From: Takakia lepidozioides
Taxonomy: Eukaryota > Streptophyta > Takakiopsida > Takakiales > Takakiaceae
Length of the DNA: 60,000 nt
Reading direction: 5' to 3'
Assembly: GCA_030704615.1 (NCBI GenBank)
Contig: CM060734.1
Coordinates: 18,602,001-18,662,000 of the forward strand
The notes below the pieces were generated by a model. It did no database searches and had not been told where the DNA came from. It saw only the letters and a list, made by a program, of their open reading frames with translations. Shown here in pieces: positions 56,201 through 60,000 of the stretch. The first letter of the stretch is position 1, and the number at the start of each line of letters is the position of its first letter. The translations under genes and the position numbers were made by a program.

Positions 56201-59200
56201 CAGAGGCCAGAAACTCCATCTCACATCCTATGTGCAGAGTTTGCAATGCGTGCCACTTCAAAAGCCGAGGCCCTCTTCCGGCTTACAATCTTTCTTAATA
56301 GGTTACAAGCCCTCCCACCCAAGGGGCTCATGGCAAGAGCCCTATTAGGCTCAAAACAGCAGGTTCAAGCACTCCTGGTGATGCTCGAGTGTGAAGTTTT
56401 TTTGAGCGCAATGGACTCTCTATTGCTTCACTCTTGCCAGAGAATCCAGAAGGGGTGGAAATCACATCCAAACAGGATCGCAGACTCATTAGAAGGGAGC
56501 TTATGGAACTACATGTCAGGAGAACTTGGAAGCTACCCAATCTCGCAACACAAAGCTCCATTTCTCTCTAGAGACATTCTTGGTTCTCCGAGATGATAGA
56601 ATCTTGCGGCCCAATTACCTTTCGGCGCCTTTATCCCCTTCCCTCCTGAGGGCATTGGCGGCGTTCAGGGTGGGCTCCCACAATCTACGGATAGAACTGG
56701 CAGATGGGAAAACCTGCAACGGCATGACCACCTATGCCCAGCTTGCCACCGGCGCAACCAGGAAATTGAAACTGAAGAACACTTCTTCTTTTATTGCCCT
56801 CTATATTACGAGATCCGTGGGAGATTCCACTGTCTCTTCCGCGGAACTCACTCTCTCACTGAAGTCTGTCCACTATGAGGATCAGAAATGCTTGGCAGCT
56901 TACCTGCACGAGGCCTTGACCCTTAGACAATCCCTCGAGCAGTAGTTGCTTTTGGGCTGTTTTTTTCCGGCTCTGGTTTTGTTTCCTCTCTCATGTTTTT
57001 TTTCCATTTTTTCCTATAAGCTCTGTTGGGGTTCCGTGGATGTTATAAAGTACAATTTCATCTCATTTCTTTCTCTGTTTCTCTGTTTACCAACTTTGAA
57101 AGTCTCGAGGCTGAGCCAAAAGCCCAGGCCCTTCTGAGGCCTAGTTTTTGGGCAAATCACACACAGCAGATTGATGCTTGTGTGAAGGGATTTCTAGAGG
57201 ATATCTGAAACCCGAATCAAATTCTATGTATAAAGGTAAGTCTTACTACCAATGTCAGCCCCCTGACAGAGGTAGGTTTCTGTCCCTTTGGTTTCTGCTC
57301 AAACTGGGCGCGGGGTCAATGGCCACAAGGCTACGGCAAACAACGTCTTATGAGTACGTTCTCTGTTTCGCATGAAACATAATTTTGTACATCTCTCATT
57401 CAGTACATCCGTCTCTTCTCTCTTCATAACTGACTCCCCACAAACATTCATGCCTCTTTTCACAGATGGACAGCCTTTCTTGGCAGCTGGAGGGGTGTCT
57501 GGTGTGATCAGCATTTGGAATCTGGAAAAACGGAAAGTGCAGGCAGTTATAAAGGATGCCCATGATTCAGTTGTCTCCTCTCTTCACTTCTTGGCCAATG
57601 AGCCTGTCTTGCTCAGTGCTGCCACTGACAATTCCATAAAGGTTTTTTTCGAGTTCTTTCCTTCCCATCTAAGTTCAATGGCAGTTACTCAACTAGTTTG
57701 AAGTGTGCCCACCCTCCATCTCCTTTTCTCTGGTCAGAATCATCTTTCATGTTTCCTCTTTGTTTGCTACTGAGTCAAGTAATATACAAGATCGGTGAGA
57801 GGTACATGAAGAGTTAATCTCACAGGAAACTTGCTTCTGTAGCCGCTTGGCAGGATTGTGATCAATTGGGGGACTTGTGATCAATTACTACATGAAATAT
57901 TCATGCCTTGAGTGCTGCATTGGGTGCGGGGGGTCAGATGTGGATTTTTGACACTAGTGATGGTGAGGCCCGACTGCTGCGATTTCGAAGCGGCCACAGT
58001 GCACCTCCTACCTGTATAAGGTGCACGCATTGGTTTCTCTACTCCAAGACTACATTGCAGTAAAAAGAACATCGTTATACCAGGTAGTATGTTGCTTGAA
58101 CAGTCAGCCTTAAACATGGGGGTTCTGAATGACTCCTCCCCCATTTCGATAAACAATGTGTTTTGTGATGTCAAGAGATAACCCTGTTATCTGGAGATGT
58201 GCTGCAATGGGCCTATGGCACACAATTGTTGAAAAGTCACATGAATGCTGAGCTTAGTGGGAAGTCTTTTCCTAAAGTCAGAGCTCAACAAAAGTTGTAT
58301 TGTGTATATATTCCCTGGGGTCTTACCCTCATCTAATCTGAAGTATGGTGAGATCAGGTGTCACGGATGTAGGTACTATGGAAATGGGTGGCATATCTTG
58401 TCTGCTGGTCAGGACCGCGCCTTCCGTGTCTTCTCCACAATCCAGGTCTTATGTGCAAGCCTCCTGTTTGACTGCTTGTAACAAAATGAACCAATGCAAT
58501 AATACCAGAGCAGGAGTTTGCAAACTAAGCAAATGCATGCAATTAAAACCTGTTCAAGTGTGGCTAGTTCTAGTTTATCTGCATGGGTCAAGTACTGATC
58601 TTTGTTTGTCTCACTCCACATGTGTAAAGGAAAAATGTTGTTGTGAGATGTTTCTGTAGCCTTGTGGCCATAGACCTCGCACCACGTGTTTAAAGAGTTG
58701 GCAAAGTAGATGGTGTGTGTGGTCACGTTCCTATACTGTCTCAAGCTGAAGGAATGGAATCTTTTCGGAGACTGCACGCTGCTTGCCATAAACTAGTGAG
58801 TATTTTATAGAACATATATGCTGAATTAGTTGGGATTGTATGATTCATGCAGGACCAACAAAGCAGAGAATTATCACAAGGACATATTGTAAAAAGGGCG
58901 AGGAAGATGAAAATTAAGGTCAGCTTCGGTCTAATACATCTTCCTCTCTTTTTACTGCAAGCACACCAGTGCAAAAATTACAACTTGTGGAGTATGTCAA
59001 GTTACAGCAAATGGTCTATTTTGGCCTGAAACGCTTGGACTGCTGTGCACACAAAGCACATTGTAACTGCCCCAAACCAAATGAAACGAGCTCTGTGAAT
59101 TGTTGCAAAGAGAAGCACAACATATAGTCCAGTCGTACCTTATTTCTGTGATTTGTGCCTTGAATGCCTACAATAGATTTCTAATTTCTCAGATCTTGGT

Positions 59201-60000
59201 TATCGGACTGTTTGTTCCTCAAGTTCCTAATAAACATATTGTGCTAGCATCCAAAGTCTAGGCTGGTCTGTTTGGCACAACTTTACTTATTGTTAACCCA
59301 TCTTGAAATTGTTGTAGGAAGAAGACTTGAAGTTGCCTCCAGTTGTTGCATTTGATGCAGGTAACTGAATTACCTTCTCATCTTGATCCCTGTGAAACTG
59401 ATCTAGTTCTATGTATATCTAGGGGCCAAATGGTTGCACATCAACGTCCTTGCAAGGCGCCTATGGTTGACTGTTGTTATGTCATTTGTCCGCAGCTGAG
59501 ATTCGGGAACGCGATTGGTGTAATGTGGTGACATGCCACCTGGATGAAAATGTGGCATACTCATGGCGGGTCCAGAACTTTGTGATTGGCGAGCATATTC
59601 TTAAGCCCTTTCCTGATGACCCAACACCTGTGAAGGTTTGTCTTCCTATGCACTCAGTTGCGGAACGGTGTTCCTGTCACTGTTCCTGTTTCAGGAGATA
59701 TTTAAGCATTGCCTGCTCCCTCCGACTGTTGGTTGAAACTTACCATGAAGGGCCTGAATTGACAAAGAGACCCACCAAAACAGACCGACCAATCCAACGC
59801 CCTGTAACAGAAGAGAGAGGGACAGAGAAATGCAGTGCTCAGTTTATACTTGTTCCTTGTTAGCTGAAGACCTTCTCCTGCTAAAAAGAAAGGCCTGATA
59901 CATAGGGGCACTATATAGATAAGCACATGAATGGGAACTTGACTCTGCCTGGTGTGCGCGGGGACAGAGTTGTGCCATCAGTGCATGTGGCAACTTTGCG
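53223..60000 (+). CDS. UTP21: UTP21 / WDR36 homologue, SSU processome WD-repeat protein (5' part)
   Basis: Twelve exons were read, the last cut by the window end: 53223-53348, 53465-53492, 53743-53843, 54313-54522, 54737-54980, 57466-57641, 57938-58020, 58373-58445, 58853-58918, 59318-59360, 59496-59635 and 59968-60000. Phases agree throughout for 441 residues. Family blocks in order include MGIFEPFRAVGYITDGTPFA, SVGKAWQIYN, FTPTCIMHPDTYLNK, GSEEGSLQLWNIS, YEFKGW, GGVSGVISIWNLEKR, GWHILSAGQDRAFRVFSTIQ, DQQSRELSQGH and AEIRERDWCNVVTCH. UTP21 is a WD40 subunit of the UTP-B complex acting in the nucleolus in 18S pre-rRNA processing. The start matches the conserved N-terminus. Intron 5 (2,485 bp) carries LINE relics. 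The remaining WD repeats and the Utp21 C-terminal domain lie beyond the window. Confidence 0.93.
55390..55487 (+). repeat. Old LINE tail relic
   Basis: A diverged copy of the tail is recognisable by GTAGTGTCTGCTCCCT, GGGTCTATGGTCACAAG and CTTATGTGTACTCTC in order. It is closest to the tail subfamily in the palindrome arms. Confidence 0.6.
55560..56945 (+). mobile_element. Second LINE family, 5'-truncated and frameshifted, in UTP21 intron 5
   Basis: Reading across frames gives GCPLSPTLFRIYIDTLEYIS, then LYADDVALLAQSP (RT catalytic Asp-Asp), KDYGLQVNLSKMKIMVFQG and IVKSYRYLGLVI. Further on a zinc-finger-like HLCPACH...EEHFFFYCPLYYEIR occurs near 56730-56820. These are the RT palm, thumb and C-terminal finger of a non-LTR element distinct from the family in the Tic22 intron. 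Several frame changes make it inactive. It is in sense orientation to UTP21. Confidence 0.8.
57082..57358 (+). mobile_element. Near tail-only LINE copy with 11-bp target duplication
   Basis: Only the last ~277 bp of the first LINE family are present (from the FTNFESLEAEPKAQALL region to GAGTACG). TTCTCTGTTTC flanks it at 57071-57081 and 57359-57369. It lies in UTP21 intron 5, about 100 bp before the exon 6 acceptor. Confidence 0.88.
58656..58683 (-). repeat. Short LINE tail fragment
   Basis: TAGCCTTGTGGCCATAGACC and the next eight bases match the internal part of the LINE tail on the minus strand. No other LINE sequence is attached. It lies in UTP21 intron 8. Confidence 0.45.

Overview
The window looks like nuclear DNA of a land plant. 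It has intron-rich genes for chloroplast proteins (a Tic22-like import factor and a light-harvesting-like one-helix protein), a cytosolic HSP70 with the plant intron position and EEVD tail, and a UTP21/WDR36 ribosome-biogenesis gene. Transposable elements fill introns and intergenic space. The species cannot be named from sequence alone; a non-flowering plant would fit the very long, LINE-filled introns, but that is only an inference.

Layout: 1-1.1 kb is a LINE 3' relic. 1.7-13.6 kb (minus) is a complete eight-exon Tic22-like gene whose first intron (9.1 kb) holds three same-strand copies of one LINE family. A 767-bp divergent spacer separates it from a plus-strand gene (14.4-21.6 kb, about 1,830 residues) with an internal ~300-residue duplication and a C-terminal PP1-docking-like motif. 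23.5-27.6 kb (minus) is a two-exon light-harvesting-like gene with an antisense LINE in its intron. 28.0-29.5 kb is a foldback element. 32.8-36.5 kb holds a broken MULE transposase and a convergent broken gene of unknown family. 37.7-39.8 kb (minus) is HSP70. 40.5-52.5 kb is a giant inverted repeat bounded by hAT-type termini, with a hAT transposase running out of its 1.2-kb centre. A 506-bp hAT MITE abuts it and reuses the same 8-bp target site. 53.2-60.0 kb (plus) is the 5' part of UTP21, with two LINE relics in intron 5.

The host genes are unrelated housekeeping and plastid functions and form no pathway together. The common thread is TE biology. One LINE family leaves a conserved, hairpin-forming 3' tail at about ten places, some as tail-only copies with 11-13 bp target duplications. 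The hAT locus is the most unusual structure. Shared versus arm-specific mutations let its history be ordered: the transposase was already frameshifted before the inversion-duplication, and the arms then picked up private indels.
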